NCBI GenBank assembly: GCA_025352145.1
Contig: JANXTY010000050.1
Coordinates: 1 to 64,000, forward strand
DNA length: 64,000 nucleotides
Direction: 5' to 3'
DNA from: Oxalobacteraceae bacterium
GTDB taxonomy: Bacteria; Pseudomonadota; Gammaproteobacteria; Burkholderiales; Burkholderiaceae_D
Shown piece after piece: positions 8,319 through 17,412 of this stretch. Within the stretch, counting starts at the first letter, position 1; every line of letters starts with the position of its first letter. The notes under the pieces are model-generated. The model made no database searches. It saw only the letters and a program-made list of their open reading frames with translations, and was not told the DNA's origin. Both the position numbers and the translations under genes were made by a program.

Positions 8319-9086
8319 CTACAGGGGTTTGATTGCCCAATATTCGGAAAAAATTCCCATTGCTACATGACGTTCAACGGAGGTCAAACCCGCACTTCCC
8401 AATGTATGCATCACACTCTCAGGGGATGCGCAGGCCTCGATGGAGTCCCAGTAATAACGCCACAGCACCGAAGTATCGCCATTGCGCACAGCCAGCTTTG
8501 CCAGCATAGGTACGATGGTGCGAAGGTAGGTCTTCAGCAGCATTTTGGGGATCTTTTTCTGAGGACAGGTGATTTCCAGGATGCAAACCCGCCCTCCGGG
8601 TTTCAACACACGGTGGAATTCGGCAAACGCGAGCGAGAGATCGCTGATATGACGGAGCGCATACCCCATGCTCAGAAAATCGAAACTATTATCTGGAAAA
8701 GGAATGTTTTCCGCGCTTCCCTCCACCAGTTTGACCCCGGCGGGCACCTGAGCATGTTGCAACATGCCTGTGCTCGGATCAACTCCTGTGACGCTGGTGG
8801 AGTCCCCCAGGATGAGGGCAGCCTGGGTTGCCACCAAACCGGTACCCACACCGATATCGACCACCCGCATGCCGGGCTTCATCCCGGCTCGCAGCAGAGC
8901 TTGGCGACGGTACCAGGAGCCGGTGCCAAAGCCCAGAATTGTCTCGATACGATTGTAGTCGGCTGCGGTACTATCGAACATTTTTCGGACCCAGCTGCGC
9001 CGTTCTTCTTCACTGCGGTAGTATTGAATAAGCGGCGAATGCGGCGCATGGACAATCTCTTCTTGAAGCGGATTTAAATCAGACAT
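8319..9086 (-). CDS. UbiE-like SAM-dependent methyltransferase, pigment cluster
   Basis: This 255-residue class I methyltransferase has the SAM motif VVDIGVGTGLV, then GVDPSTGML, and a UbiE-like post-motif region (SFDFLSMGYALRHISD). It lies at the edge of the aryl polyene cluster, divergent from the halogenase-like gene, and could methylate the aryl head group or an intermediate. Xanthomonadins are known to be methylated on the ring, which fits. It could also be an unrelated quinone-type methyltransferase that happens to be adjacent. Confidence 0.75.
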   Translation of the reverse strand: MSDLNPLQEEIVHAPHSPLIQYYRSEEERRSWVRKMFDSTAADYNRIETILGFGTGSWYRRQALLRAGMKPGMRVVDIGVGTGLVATQAALILGDSTSVTGVDPSTGMLQHAQVPAGVKLVEGSAENIPFPDNSFDFLSMGYALRHISDLSLAFAEFHRVLKPGGRVCILEITCPQKKIPKMLLKTYLRTIVPMLAKLAVRNGDTSVLWRYYWDSIEACASPESVMHTLGSAGLTSVERHVAMGIFSEYWAIKPL

Positions 9087-9455
9087 TTTCTGTTCCTGGC
9101 AAGGTAGTTCGATGAAATCGAGATGAAAGCGTGTCTGGTTGGCACCATTTCTGATGCCTGAGGCAAACGGATGCGTTATGAAGGATGAATCTTAATATAA
9201 TTAGGGCGCGCACAATCCCTTGTTTATGCTTGGATACGACTTAGCGCACACTAATTCATTCGTGCTGTATGTTCGGTGTCCGATCATGGCATGCGTTTGA
9301 ATGATGTTAGGATTTACGCAAAATCGCCCCAGCCGCGTTGCGCCCCCTTGCCATAGAGGCGTACTTCTTCGTCGGCGCGCCTCGCTGGGACAATTTTGCG
9401 TAAGTCCTGTAATGGTAGAGTTTAGTTTCTGAAATTTTTTGTATCGAGATGATCA
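9087..9455. other. Divergent intergenic region, 369 bp
   Basis: No gene is seen. It should hold the promoters for the methyltransferase (minus) and the halogenase-led operon (plus). The right part is taken by a palindromic repeat (9309-9407), only about 50 bases before the halogenase start. No clear -10/-35 pair could be assigned with confidence. Confidence 0.6.
9309..9407. repeat. Palindromic dispersed repeat, copy 1 (about 99 bp)
   Basis: The ends are inverted repeats of about 25 bp with few mismatches (left AGGATTTACGCAAAAT, right ATTTTGCGTAAGTCCT), with GC-rich arms toward the centre. A second full copy is at 57244-57342 and a half copy at 60579-60601. The element has no coding capacity. 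Confidence 0.85.
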
Positions 9456-10799
9456 ATGAATGTGAATGCAAACAGGGCGACGGATGTCAGGGAATGTGAT
9501 GTTTTGGTCATTGGCGGTGGCCCCGCCGGTTCTACCGCCTCCGCTTTGCTCGCACAAAAAGGATATCGCGTCACATTGATTGAAAAAACCCCGCATCCGC
9601 GCTTCCATATTGGGGAATCGTTACTGCCCGCCAATCTGCCCCTCTTTGAAAAACTCGGCGTCGCCGAAGAAGTCCGGGCAATCGGGATGATGAAATGGGC
9701 TGCAGAATTCGAATCGCCTTGGCATGAGCACAAGCAGGTTTTTGAATTCGCTGACGCGTGGGACAAATCGATGCCCTACGCCTATCAGGTGCAACGTGCA
9801 GAATTCGATGAAATATTGATCCGCAATGCGGCGCGCAAAGGCGCCACGGTAATTGAAGGATGCCAAGTCAACGATGTCACATTTTTGCAGCAAAAAGAAG
9901 AAGAAAGAAATGTGCTTGTTCAGACCAAATACAGCGACGGTGCCGAACAAACCTGGCGCACGCGCTACTTGCTCGATGCGTCCGGCAGGGAGACCTTTTT
10001 AGGTAATCGCTTCAAGGCGAAAATACGCAACGAAAAACACAATAGCACGGCGGTCTATGCCCACTTCACCGGCGTGCAGCGCAATGAAGGCAAGAATGCA
10101 GGCAATATTTCCATATTCTGGTTTGATCACGGCTGGATCTGGTTTATTCCGCTATCGAATGGAAAAACCAGCATAGGCGCGGTGGCTTGGCCGTATTACC
10201 TCAAAACCCGTAGCAAACCGTTACCTGAATTTTTGATGGACACCTTTGCGCTTTGTCCGCCATTAATGGAACGTTTGCGCGATGCGGCGATGGTGTCCGA
10301 TGTCACCGCAACCGGCAATTATTCTTATGTTTGCAACCATACTCATGGCCCCAACTATTTGCTTCTGGGCGATGCGTATACGTTCATCGATCCCGTATTT
10401 TCTTCCGGCGTCATGTTGGCGATGACGAATGCTTTTGTCGGCGCAGATACGGTGGATATCTGCCTGAGCCATCCGGCCAAGGCTGCCGCCGCTCTCAGAA
10501 ATTTTGATAGAAGCATGCGCGCCGGACCGAAAGAATTTTCATGGTTCATCTATCGCATCACCACCCCGACGATACGTACCATGTTTATGGAACCGCGTAA
10601 TATTTTCCGTGTGAAAGAAGCGGTTCTCTCCGTGCTGGCGGGCGATGTATTTGGCAAAACGCCCATCGGACTGTCCTTGCTGCTCTTCAAATGTATCTAT
10701 TACACAGCCAGCCTGTTGGATCTGCCTCGCACGATCAAAGCGTGGCGCAAACGAAAAAATAATATCCGCAGCGTCGAGATAGATGGGATGGCAAATTGA
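9456..10799 (+). CDS. Flavin-dependent halogenase-like oxidoreductase
   Basis: This 447-residue FAD protein has GGGPAG (residues 20-25) and HIGESLLP after the first strand. The W-x-W-x-I-P motif of flavin-dependent halogenases is seen as WIWFIP at 227-232. Lys80 in MMKWAAEF stands where phenolic halogenases keep a catalytic lysine. GDAYTFIDPVFSSGV completes the FAD site. In this cluster it could halogenate the phenolic starter or aryl ring, as in brominated xanthomonadin; that product role is inference. It leads a plus-strand operon, with its stop overlapping the chorismatase start. A monooxygenase or epoxidase role remains possible. Confidence 0.8.
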   Translation: MNVNANRATDVRECDVLVIGGGPAGSTASALLAQKGYRVTLIEKTPHPRFHIGESLLPANLPLFEKLGVAEEVRAIGMMKWAAEFESPWHEHKQVFEFADAWDKSMPYAYQVQRAEFDEILIRNAARKGATVIEGCQVNDVTFLQQKEEERNVLVQTKYSDGAEQTWRTRYLLDASGRETFLGNRFKAKIRNEKHNSTAVYAHFTGVQRNEGKNAGNISIFWFDHGWIWFIPLSNGKTSIGAVAWPYYLKTRSKPLPEFLMDTFALCPPLMERLRDAAMVSDVTATGNYSYVCNHTHGPNYLLLGDAYTFIDPVFSSGVMLAMTNAFVGADTVDICLSHPAKAAAALRNFDRSMRAGPKEFSWFIYRITTPTIRTMFMEPRNIFRVKEAVLSVLAGDVFGKTPIGLSLLLFKCIYYTASLLDLPRTIKAWRKRKNNIRSVEIDGMAN

Positions 10800-11872
10800 G
10801 CGGTATAGCGCTTTCCCACCTGCGCTCCCTGCATCTGTCGTTCGCAGAAAGACCTGACAATCTGCACCGGCTAAAAGCCAACGTGTTAGCGGGTATTTTC
10901 TTCTCCCTGGCGCCAGGCAAGAACCGCTCTGCGGCAACGAATCTGCCGCTTGCCCACGTGCCTATGGCGTCGCTAGCAGCTGACGGCACACCGGGTTCTG
11001 TATGTGAAATATGGTGCGCTGACGGCGCGCTGACTTATGGACAGCGCGATATGCTTAAGTTTTGCCATAACGACGAAATTTTGTGCGGGGTGATTCAGTT
11101 AGCGGAAAAGGATTTTGACGTTTCCCATAGCAGCGATGTCGGCAGGACGCCCTTGCAAAAAGCGACCGCCCATGCGTATCAAGAGATATTCAAACTGAGC
11201 GATGCGCTGGCATTTGGCAACATCCTGCGCTTCTGGAATTACTTCGCCGATATCAACGGCGAAAGCCACGGGACCGAACGCTATCGTCAATTTAATGTGG
11301 GGCGGCAAGACGGGTTCCTGACGCGCGGACGCAAAATTACCGGTAGCGTACCTGCGGCATGTGCGCTTGGTTTCGCAGAGGGGCCTTTGACCGTTTGTTT
11401 TTTTGCAGCGCGGGGTGTCACGCCGCTGGCAATCGAAAATCCGCGCCAAATCAGCGCCTATCAATATCCTGTGGATTACGGGAAATGCAGCCCCACGTTT
11501 TCACGCGCTGTAGTCGCACAGATAGGCGGCGGGAATCTGTTGTTCCTGTCCGGCACCGCCAGCATCGTCGGACATCAAACCTTGCATGCGGGGGACGTCT
11601 TGGCACAGACGCGTGAAACCATCATCAACATCGAAGCGCTAGTGACAGAAGCCAATCGCAGCGTGCCGAGCGCGGGATTCAACCTTGCCGATCTCTGCTA
11701 TAAAGTGTATGTACGGCATGCGAAAGATGTGATCGCCATCGATAGGGAACTGCGCCGCAGCCTGGGGAGATCAGCACGCCTGACCTATTTGAATGCGGAC
11801 ATTTGCCGCGACGATTTGTTGATCGAAATCGAAGCGACTGCCGGTCATCCAATGGAACATTTGTCTGCATGA
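10796..11872 (+). CDS. Chorismatase (XanB2/FkbO/Hyg5 family), hydroxybenzoate synthase
   Basis: This 358-residue protein shows the chorismatase family landmarks RYRQFNVGRQDGF, AIENPRQISAYQYP, PTFSRA and GTASIVGHQTLH. Family members cleave chorismate to hydroxybenzoates or dihydroxy acids; XanB2 makes 3- and 4-hydroxybenzoate, the former being the xanthomonadin starter. It likely supplies the aryl starter for the adjacent polyene cluster. It appears to start at a TTG overlapping the halogenase stop (TTGA), which couples their translation. Which isomer it makes cannot be judged by eye. Confidence 0.85.
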   Translation: MSGIALSHLRSLHLSFAERPDNLHRLKANVLAGIFFSLAPGKNRSAATNLPLAHVPMASLAADGTPGSVCEIWCADGALTYGQRDMLKFCHNDEILCGVIQLAEKDFDVSHSSDVGRTPLQKATAHAYQEIFKLSDALAFGNILRFWNYFADINGESHGTERYRQFNVGRQDGFLTRGRKITGSVPAACALGFAEGPLTVCFFAARGVTPLAIENPRQISAYQYPVDYGKCSPTFSRAVVAQIGGGNLLFLSGTASIVGHQTLHAGDVLAQTRETIINIEALVTEANRSVPSAGFNLADLCYKVYVRHAKDVIAIDRELRRSLGRSARLTYLNADICRDDLLIEIEATAGHPMEHLSA

Positions 11873-11963
11873 TTTGTTTAAACCGTTCTCATTATTGCAG
11901 GATAGCGTTTAAGGCACGCGGCAGTGCGACGCGCTGTGCTGTCTTCCATCTGGCAGCACCGAT

Positions 11964-12761
11964 ATGAAAGCTTTCTTGCGATTTTTACTAGCGCTCTACG
12001 ACTATCTGGTTTGCTTTGTCGGTGTCCTTGTGTTCGCCGGGGTCTTTCTCTCATGGTCCTTGCTAGCGCTCGTTTTGCGTCCCTTATTACCTATTCGAAT
12101 AGGGCGGGTACTTGGCAGAGCCTACATCATGGCAGGATTTCGGACCTGCCTCGGATGCCTGGCATTGTCGGGCCGCTTCCATTTCGACCTGAGTGAACTA
12201 GATGCGTTGCGTGACGAAAAATCGCTGATCATCGCCAGCAATCATCCCTCTTTGTGGGATGTGGTACTGATCGTTTCCCGCCTGCCTGACGTGGCGTGCA
12301 TCATGAAGGCCGAACTCGTCAGTAATATTTTTCTCGGCGGCGGCGCTCGTCTGGCACGCTATATCCGTAACGAATCGCCACGACAGATGATCACGGAGTC
12401 AGTGAAGGACTTGCAAGACGGCAGCCATTTGCTGTTATTCCCGGAAGGCACGCGTACTGTGCAACAACCGATCAACCAATTAAAACGCAGCATAGGACTC
12501 ATCGCATGTCGGGCCAGAGTACCGGTTCAGATGGTATTCATTGAAACGGAATCCAGATTCCTGGGCAAGGACTGGCCTCTGTCAAGAAAACCCATGTTGC
12601 CGATACGTTACCGCGTGCGCCTTGGGCGTCGTTTTATCCCTCCCGAGGACAGTACCAAATTTATGGCGGAATTTGAACAGCATTTCATTCACGAGCTGGG
12701 CATGGTTCCTCCCCCTTCAAACACGCTAACGGCTCCGCACGATACCTTAATTGCCGACTAA
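11964..12761 (+). CDS. Lysophospholipid acyltransferase family (PlsC-like), pigment cluster
   Basis: This 265-residue protein has an N-terminal membrane segment (about residues 8-50), the acyltransferase motif NHPSLWD (HX4D) and FPEGTR. The PlsC family moves acyl groups to glycerol phosphate or other acceptors; homologues accompany aryl polyene and xanthomonadin clusters, where they may attach the polyene to a lipid. It follows the chorismatase after 91 bases in the same orientation and precedes the glycosyltransferase. Its acceptor is unknown. Confidence 0.8.
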   Translation: MKAFLRFLLALYDYLVCFVGVLVFAGVFLSWSLLALVLRPLLPIRIGRVLGRAYIMAGFRTCLGCLALSGRFHFDLSELDALRDEKSLIIASNHPSLWDVVLIVSRLPDVACIMKAELVSNIFLGGGARLARYIRNESPRQMITESVKDLQDGSHLLLFPEGTRTVQQPINQLKRSIGLIACRARVPVQMVFIETESRFLGKDWPLSRKPMLPIRYRVRLGRRFIPPEDSTKFMAEFEQHFIHELGMVPPPSNTLTAPHDTLIAD

Positions 12762-12912
12762 ATTGACATCAGCGCTCTTCACCTGTGGACAAATGTATGC
12801 CTTCTATTTTGCCGAAGAAAAGTGACTATTACCGGAGCATCGCAAGTTCCCTATTTCGTAGCGCTGCAGGTTGTGCAGGGATCTCCTTTTTTCGACTTTT
12901 TCGACTTAACCG

Positions 12913-13671
12913 ATGATGACACCCTCCTCCACCCATCTCGTCCTCATTCCCAGCTATAACCCTGGGCCTAAAGTGTTCGAGACCGTGCGCGCTGCACGAC
13001 AGAACTGGAATCCGGTGTGGATCGTAATCGATGGCAGCACCGATGGCACAGTCGAATCCCTACAAGCATTAGCAAACCACGACAGCGGCCTGCATGTGAT
13101 TTACTTACCCAACAATAGGGGCAAGGGATATGCAGTTTTGCATGGCTTGGACGCGGCATCGGCCAAGGGATTCACCCATGCCCTGACCATGGATTCGGAC
13201 GGGCAGCATCCGGCAGATTTGATCCCGGCATTCATGGCAGAATCGACGCGCATGCCGCAATGTATGGTGCTCGGCGTGCCGGTATTCGAGGCTAGCGCAC
13301 CGCGTTTGCGAGTCAAGGGACGCAAGGTGTCAAACTGGTGGGCCAATCTTGAAACGCTTTGGGCGGGCATTGGCGATTCCCTCTTCGGATTTCGGGTCTA
13401 CCCGATTGAACCCTTGCGATTAGTGATGCGACACCACCCTTGGATGCGGCGCTTCGACTTTGATCCTGAAGCGGTCGTGAGGTTGTGCTGGCATGGGGTG
13501 AAACCGATCAATGTTGCAGCGCCGGTTCACTATTTCAGCGCGGCAGAAGGGGGCGTGTCGCACTTCAATTATTTTCGCGATAACCTGCTGCTGACGTGGA
13601 TGCACGCGCGGCTTTTTTTCGAATTTGTTTTACGTTTTCCCCTGCTGTTATTACGTAAAATGAAAAAATAG
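12913..13671 (+). CDS. Glycosyltransferase family 2, pigment cluster
   Basis: This 252-residue protein is a GT-A enzyme: VLIPSYNPG at the N-terminus, DGSTDGT, NRGKGYAVLHG, and the metal-binding DSDGQHP. It resembles the glycosyltransferase half of the two-domain glycosyltransferase-acyltransferase proteins (ApeJ type) of aryl polyene clusters. Here the acyltransferase half is a separate gene at 22083-23030. It likely glycosylates the polyene or its lipid anchor. The last gene of the plus-strand arm, it converges on the minus-strand operon across a MITE-like repeat. Confidence 0.8.
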   Translation: MMTPSSTHLVLIPSYNPGPKVFETVRAARQNWNPVWIVIDGSTDGTVESLQALANHDSGLHVIYLPNNRGKGYAVLHGLDAASAKGFTHALTMDSDGQHPADLIPAFMAESTRMPQCMVLGVPVFEASAPRLRVKGRKVSNWWANLETLWAGIGDSLFGFRVYPIEPLRLVMRHHPWMRRFDFDPEAVVRLCWHGVKPINVAAPVHYFSAAEGGVSHFNYFRDNLLLTWMHARLFFEFVLRFPLLLLRKMKK

Positions 13672-13791
13672 CGAGGGATTTCTACAATGCAATTTATTGC
13701 CCCAGCGCTTTCTCAAACCCTGAAAAAAATAGATCGGATGATCCTGGAGGCGGCCATAATTTTGTACAGAGGTCGTTGAAATAGCGTGTGC

Positions 13792-13920
13792 TTAAACCCA
13801 GATTTCCCATGAGGCCGCTTTCTTTTCGGCCAAAGCCACATACTTGCCCACGCTGGGAAAAAATGAAAATCGCGATTGACGTGAGAGCGCTACAAGTCCC
13901 ATTAGAAAATCTGGGTTGAA
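13792..13920. repeat. MITE-like element, copy 1 (129 bp)
   Basis: The ends are inverted: AAACCCAGATTT at the left and AAATCTGGGTT at the right. The interior matches, in reverse orientation, the sequence at 28336-28485 (shared blocks include GTAGCGCTCTCAC). It lies between two convergent operons and ends one base before the ketoreductase stop codon. Confidence 0.75.
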
Positions 13921-13921
13921 T

Positions 13922-14641
13922 TTAGACTAGCCCACCGTTGATGGAAATAATCTGACCGGTGATATAGGCGGCGCGTGGAGATGCCAGGAAGCTGACCAAG
14001 TCAGCCACCTCCTCCGGCTTGCCAGCACGTTTCATCGGTACCAACCGTTCGATCGCCTGAGGGTCAAATGCACTTTGACTCATTTCGCTATCGATGATTC
14101 CGGGTGCGATTGCATTGACTGTAATACCGCGGCTGGCGATCTCCAGCGCCAAGGATTTGGTAGCGGCATTGAGCGCGCCTTTGGCTGCGGCATAATTAAC
14201 CTGGCCGCGATTGCCGGTGATTGCCGCGACCGATGACATATTAATGATGCGCCCCCAGCGGCTGCAGATCATTGGCATCATCAGGGCTTGGGTCACGTGA
14301 TAGAAACCATTGAGCGACACATCGATCACGCGCTGCCACTGTTCTATCTGCATACCGGGAAACACCGCGTCGTCATGAATGCCGGCATTGTTGACGAGTA
14401 TTTGTATCGGCTCATTTTCGACTAACGGCTGCAATACCGCATTGACAGCAGCGACATCGGTGACATCGAATACCAGCACTTGCGCACTGCCGCCAAGCAC
14501 CATAATCGCATCGGCGATTTTCTGCGCTTCTTGTTGTCTGCTGTTCGCATGAATCAGCACGTGGTGACCGTCGGCGGCGAGATTACGACAAATAGCGGAA
14601 CCGATGGCACCGCTACCGCCGGTAACTAATGCCCGTTTCAT
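13922..14641 (-). CDS. 3-oxoacyl-ACP reductase (FabG/ApeQ-like)
   Basis: This 239-residue short-chain dehydrogenase starts at the ATG at 14641, preceded by AGGA at good spacing; longer starts exist to 14704. It has TGGSGAIG, NNAG, the catalytic Ser in NMSSVAAI and Y-x-x-x-K in NYAAAKGAL, and ends SINGGLV as FabG proteins do. It would reduce the ketone after each polyene extension step (ApeQ role), giving the hydroxyl that the dehydratase removes. It is the last gene of the minus-strand operon. Confidence 0.85.
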   Translation of the reverse strand: MKRALVTGGSGAIGSAICRNLAADGHHVLIHANSRQQEAQKIADAIMVLGGSAQVLVFDVTDVAAVNAVLQPLVENEPIQILVNNAGIHDDAVFPGMQIEQWQRVIDVSLNGFYHVTQALMMPMICSRWGRIINMSSVAAITGNRGQVNYAAAKGALNAATKSLALEIASRGITVNAIAPGIIDSEMSQSAFDPQAIERLVPMKRAGKPEEVADLVSFLASPRAAYITGQIISINGGLV

Positions 14642-14715
14642 TGCCATCCTGCGCAATCCAATGAGGGGGATTTTCTCTTCGCATATCTCATCACTACTCC
14701 TCACTATTTCTCTCT

Positions 14716-15234
14716 CTAAAAAATGCTGGTCAATCGCGCATCCATGATCACCGCTGCTCTTCCTTCCAGTAGCATGCGGCCCTCGGCCTGCACGGAAAAA
14801 TCATACAAGACATTGTTGCCGTCACCGCTCCATAATGCCACCTTCACCACCAGGTCGGCAGTAATGTTATCTAACCGTCCGACATGCAATATTCCCCTAC
14901 GTACGCTTGCCAGAAAACCTGCGCGCGGCGGTGACGGCAGTTGCTGCGATTGTTGCTGCGATTGTTGTTGCGATTGTTGTTGCAATTGTTGCTGCGCCAG
15001 TAGCGCCCCATGCACCGCCATTGCTTGCGCTGCGTACTCAATGCCGCATGCCGCCGCAAGCCGTCCATGCGCGCACAACGGGTTGTCTGCGGCGCGATGA
15101 CTGGTTGCGATACAGCACACCCCTTGCGCATCCCAAGTGTCGACGCGATCGATCAGACACATCTTGTGCTGATGCGGAATATGCGCGGCAATCCAAGCGT
15201 GATCTTTTGAAGTGGTTGGCAATTGTTGAGACAT
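14716..15234 (-). CDS. Hotdog dehydratase (ApeP-like) with glutamine-repeat insertion
   Basis: This protein has the ApeP pattern: HQHKMCLIDRVDTWD, then HRAADNPLCAHG and ACGIEYAAQAMAVHG. ApeP works with a second hotdog protein (ApeI) as a dehydratase pair in polyene extension. An ATG at 15234 gives 172 residues; a GTG at 15279 overlaps the upstream stop and would add 15. About residues 80-98 are a Q/S run encoded by a 12-bp tandem repeat (14941-14996), inserted between the conserved helix and the next strand. Such runs are not usual in the family and may vary in length. Confidence 0.8.
   Translation of the reverse strand: MSQQLPTTSKDHAWIAAHIPHQHKMCLIDRVDTWDAQGVCCIATSHRAADNPLCAHGRLAAACGIEYAAQAMAVHGALLAQQQLQQQSQQQSQQQSQQLPSPPRAGFLASVRRGILHVGRLDNITADLVVKVALWSGDGNNVLYDFSVQAEGRMLLEGRAAVIMDARLTSIF
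14941..14996. repeat. 12-bp coding microsatellite (QQQS units)
   Basis: Four consecutive 12-base units (14941-14952, -14964, -14976, -14988) plus a partial fifth read TTGYTGCRATTG, where the Y and R positions vary. On the coding (minus) strand each unit encodes Gln-Ser-Gln-Gln. The unit is a multiple of three, so gain or loss keeps the frame. Confidence 0.95.
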
Positions 15235-15275
15235 AAAAGAAGTTCTTCCGATCACACGGCTATTCACCGAGCTAT

Positions 15276-16070
15276 TCACACAGCTATTTCTATCGAAATC
15301 CGGGTAGTTTCCAGATAGTCGATCACCAGTGTCGTCGATTTATTTCCCGCGATCGCCTGCAACAACGGCAGAGAGCGGGCTGCAGGGATATGAGATCTGA
15401 TCTTTTCCAAGGCACTGTCCATCAAAATGGTGGGTGCGTCCGTAGTCAGTGCGAGTGTTATCCGTGCCATCGATTTGGCGCTGTGCTGCGGCGCGAGAAT
15501 CAGTCCAATGCCGAAATCGTCTGGAATATTTCGCACGCTATTGAGGGGTTCTGGATAGGCGGCGTCGCAAGCGATTAGCAGCACTGAGGTGTTGTCGACG
15601 ATCACTTGCGTGATCGCTTCCAATAGACCCGCACCGAAACTAGCATCATGCGCACAGAGCACCGAGGAAGACGCCATCGCGCCAGCCGCAATACTCCAAT
15701 AACCGGAGGCGGCGTTATGCACTGAATTGTGAAATCGCGTCGGTGAAATTTGCCGGTCATCCGAGGCCAGCATCGCGCAAATTTCATGACAATTATTGCC
15801 ATCTCCGCTCGACGCCGAAAATACGCTGGGCAAGGTGGATACATCGCATCCAGCTGCAGCCGCCGCTGCATGGCCCACTGCAAGCGTCAGTTTCACCAGC
15901 GGACCACAACGCCGCCGCTCGGCAGGCGGCAGGGACTCTGGCGATGGCAATACTGTCTTGTGATTTTGGTAGGCTTGCTCGCCTGTCAGGATGGCGCGGC
16001 TCGCAAGCCAACCCTGGAGTCCCGGGCCGAGCAGGCCGATACCGTCTATGTAGCAGGTCAGTGACTTCAT
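15276..16070 (-). CDS. Ketosynthase chain-length-factor-like protein (ApeC-like)
   Basis: This 264-residue protein starts at an ATG that overlaps the preceding ketosynthase stop (ATGA), so the two are translationally coupled. It matches the short beta-ketoacyl synthase-like proteins of aryl polyene clusters (YIDGIGLLGPGL..., SVHNAASGYWSIAAG). It lacks a cysteine at the position of the active site, where AASG is found. In characterised systems such a protein pairs with a ketosynthase to set chain length. The overlap of genes suggests a complex with the 16067-17266 product. Confidence 0.85.
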   Translation of the reverse strand: MKSLTCYIDGIGLLGPGLQGWLASRAILTGEQAYQNHKTVLPSPESLPPAERRRCGPLVKLTLAVGHAAAAAAGCDVSTLPSVFSASSGDGNNCHEICAMLASDDRQISPTRFHNSVHNAASGYWSIAAGAMASSSVLCAHDASFGAGLLEAITQVIVDNTSVLLIACDAAYPEPLNSVRNIPDDFGIGLILAPQHSAKSMARITLALTTDAPTILMDSALEKIRSHIPAARSLPLLQAIAGNKSTTLVIDYLETTRISIEIAV

Positions 16071-17266
16071 CCCTGGATAGCCCTGCCAAATAGGAGGCTG
16101 CAATTAGTGCCACCGAAACCAAAGGAATTGCTCAACGCATAATTGATATGCTGTTCGACATTGTCGAGCAAATAATTTAAAGGGATTGCCGGATCGGGCT
16201 GTGTCGTATTCAAGCCGCCCGGCATGATGCCGTGTTGCAGTGCCAGCGCGCAAAGGACTGCTTCCACTCCCCCTGCTGCCCCCAGCGTGTGACCAGTGGC
16301 ACCTTTGGTCGAACTGCACGGAATCCGTGAACCGAACAAGGCGGCCACCGCTTTTCCTTCTGCTGCGTCATTGGTCGTGGTGGCAGTACCATGCAGATTA
16401 ATGTAATCGCATTGTTCAGGTTTGAGACCCGCCATCGCCAATGCCTGTTGCATCGCCATCCGGGCGCCCAGGCCATCGGGATGCGGCGATGACATATGAT
16501 AGGCATCGCTCGACTCGCCAATGCCGAGCAACACAATTGCGTCAGCATCGAGCGTGTCTGGCATCCTTTCCAGCAAGATGAGCGCAGCGGCTTCACCGAT
16601 CGAAATTCCGCTTCGTTCGGCATCAAAAGGACGGCAGGCTTGTGACGATGTCAGACCGAGTGAACTAAATCCATACAACGTGGTCAGACATAAGGAATCG
16701 ACACCGCCAATCAGCGCGGCATCAATCAGACCAGCCTCCATCATGCGGCGCGCGCATCCAAATACTTTGGCGCTGGAAGAACAAGCTGAGGACACTGTCG
16801 CTGCGGGACCGGTCAAGCCAAAAAAACGTTGCGCAAAATCTGTCGCCGAAAACGTGTTATGGGTTTTGGCATAATCAAAATCAGCGGGTAGTGCGCCAGT
16901 CACGGCGTCACGGCGGCGATACGCCAGTTCGGTTTGGAAAATGCCCGAGGTACTTGTCCCTAAGAAAACCCCGACACGCTCACGGCCATATTTTGCACCG
17001 GCGGCATTGACGGCGTTGGAAAAACCATCCTGTTCCAGTGCGAGTTGCAGCAAACGATTATTACGACAATCAAATCCCTGTAAATCGGCCCGAATGACGA
17101 CATCGTCCACCCCCTCCACCGTGCCCACATAGGTATCGAGATCGACTGTATCGAAATCACAGGGTGCCAGGCCGCTCTTACATTGACGAAGCGCATCCAG
17201 TGTTTGCGCAAGCCCGCGACCGATGGCAGTGGTTGTGGTGAAATGGGAAAGGTAAAGCGGTTTCAA
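16067..17266 (-). CDS. Beta-ketoacyl-ACP synthase (aryl polyene ketosynthase)
   Basis: This 399-residue condensing enzyme has a complete catalytic set: Cys162 in SSACSSSAK, His292 in LHGTATTTND and His326 in KGATGHTLG, with Lys321. It would extend the hydroxybenzoyl starter with malonyl-ACP. Because it overlaps the chain-length-factor-like gene it may be the ApeO-type partner, while ApeR-type activity would need another enzyme; only one full ketosynthase is seen here. The gene follows a 146-bp gap after the deacetylase gene, so a promoter could lie there. Confidence 0.88.
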   Translation of the reverse strand: MKPLYLSHFTTTTAIGRGLAQTLDALRQCKSGLAPCDFDTVDLDTYVGTVEGVDDVVIRADLQGFDCRNNRLLQLALEQDGFSNAVNAAGAKYGRERVGVFLGTSTSGIFQTELAYRRRDAVTGALPADFDYAKTHNTFSATDFAQRFFGLTGPAATVSSACSSSAKVFGCARRMMEAGLIDAALIGGVDSLCLTTLYGFSSLGLTSSQACRPFDAERSGISIGEAAALILLERMPDTLDADAIVLLGIGESSDAYHMSSPHPDGLGARMAMQQALAMAGLKPEQCDYINLHGTATTTNDAAEGKAVAALFGSRIPCSSTKGATGHTLGAAGGVEAVLCALALQHGIMPGGLNTTQPDPAIPLNYLLDNVEQHINYALSNSFGFGGTNCSLLFGRAIQG

Positions 17267-17412
17267 ATTGAAGCAGACTTAGGATGGAAGACAGGGAACA
17301 GATTCTACCAAATTAAACTCTTTACAGTCCGGTCTGGGCAGATTGCAAGTCAAACGAAGTGTGGGAATGAGAAGAAAAAGCGCGCCAGTTAAACTTGAAA
17401 TAGAACCGGAAG

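Noticed and set aside
8301..9077. Plus-strand frame of 258 codons inside the methyltransferase gene
   Set aside because: It is antisense to a clear SAM-binding enzyme and its translation shows no family.
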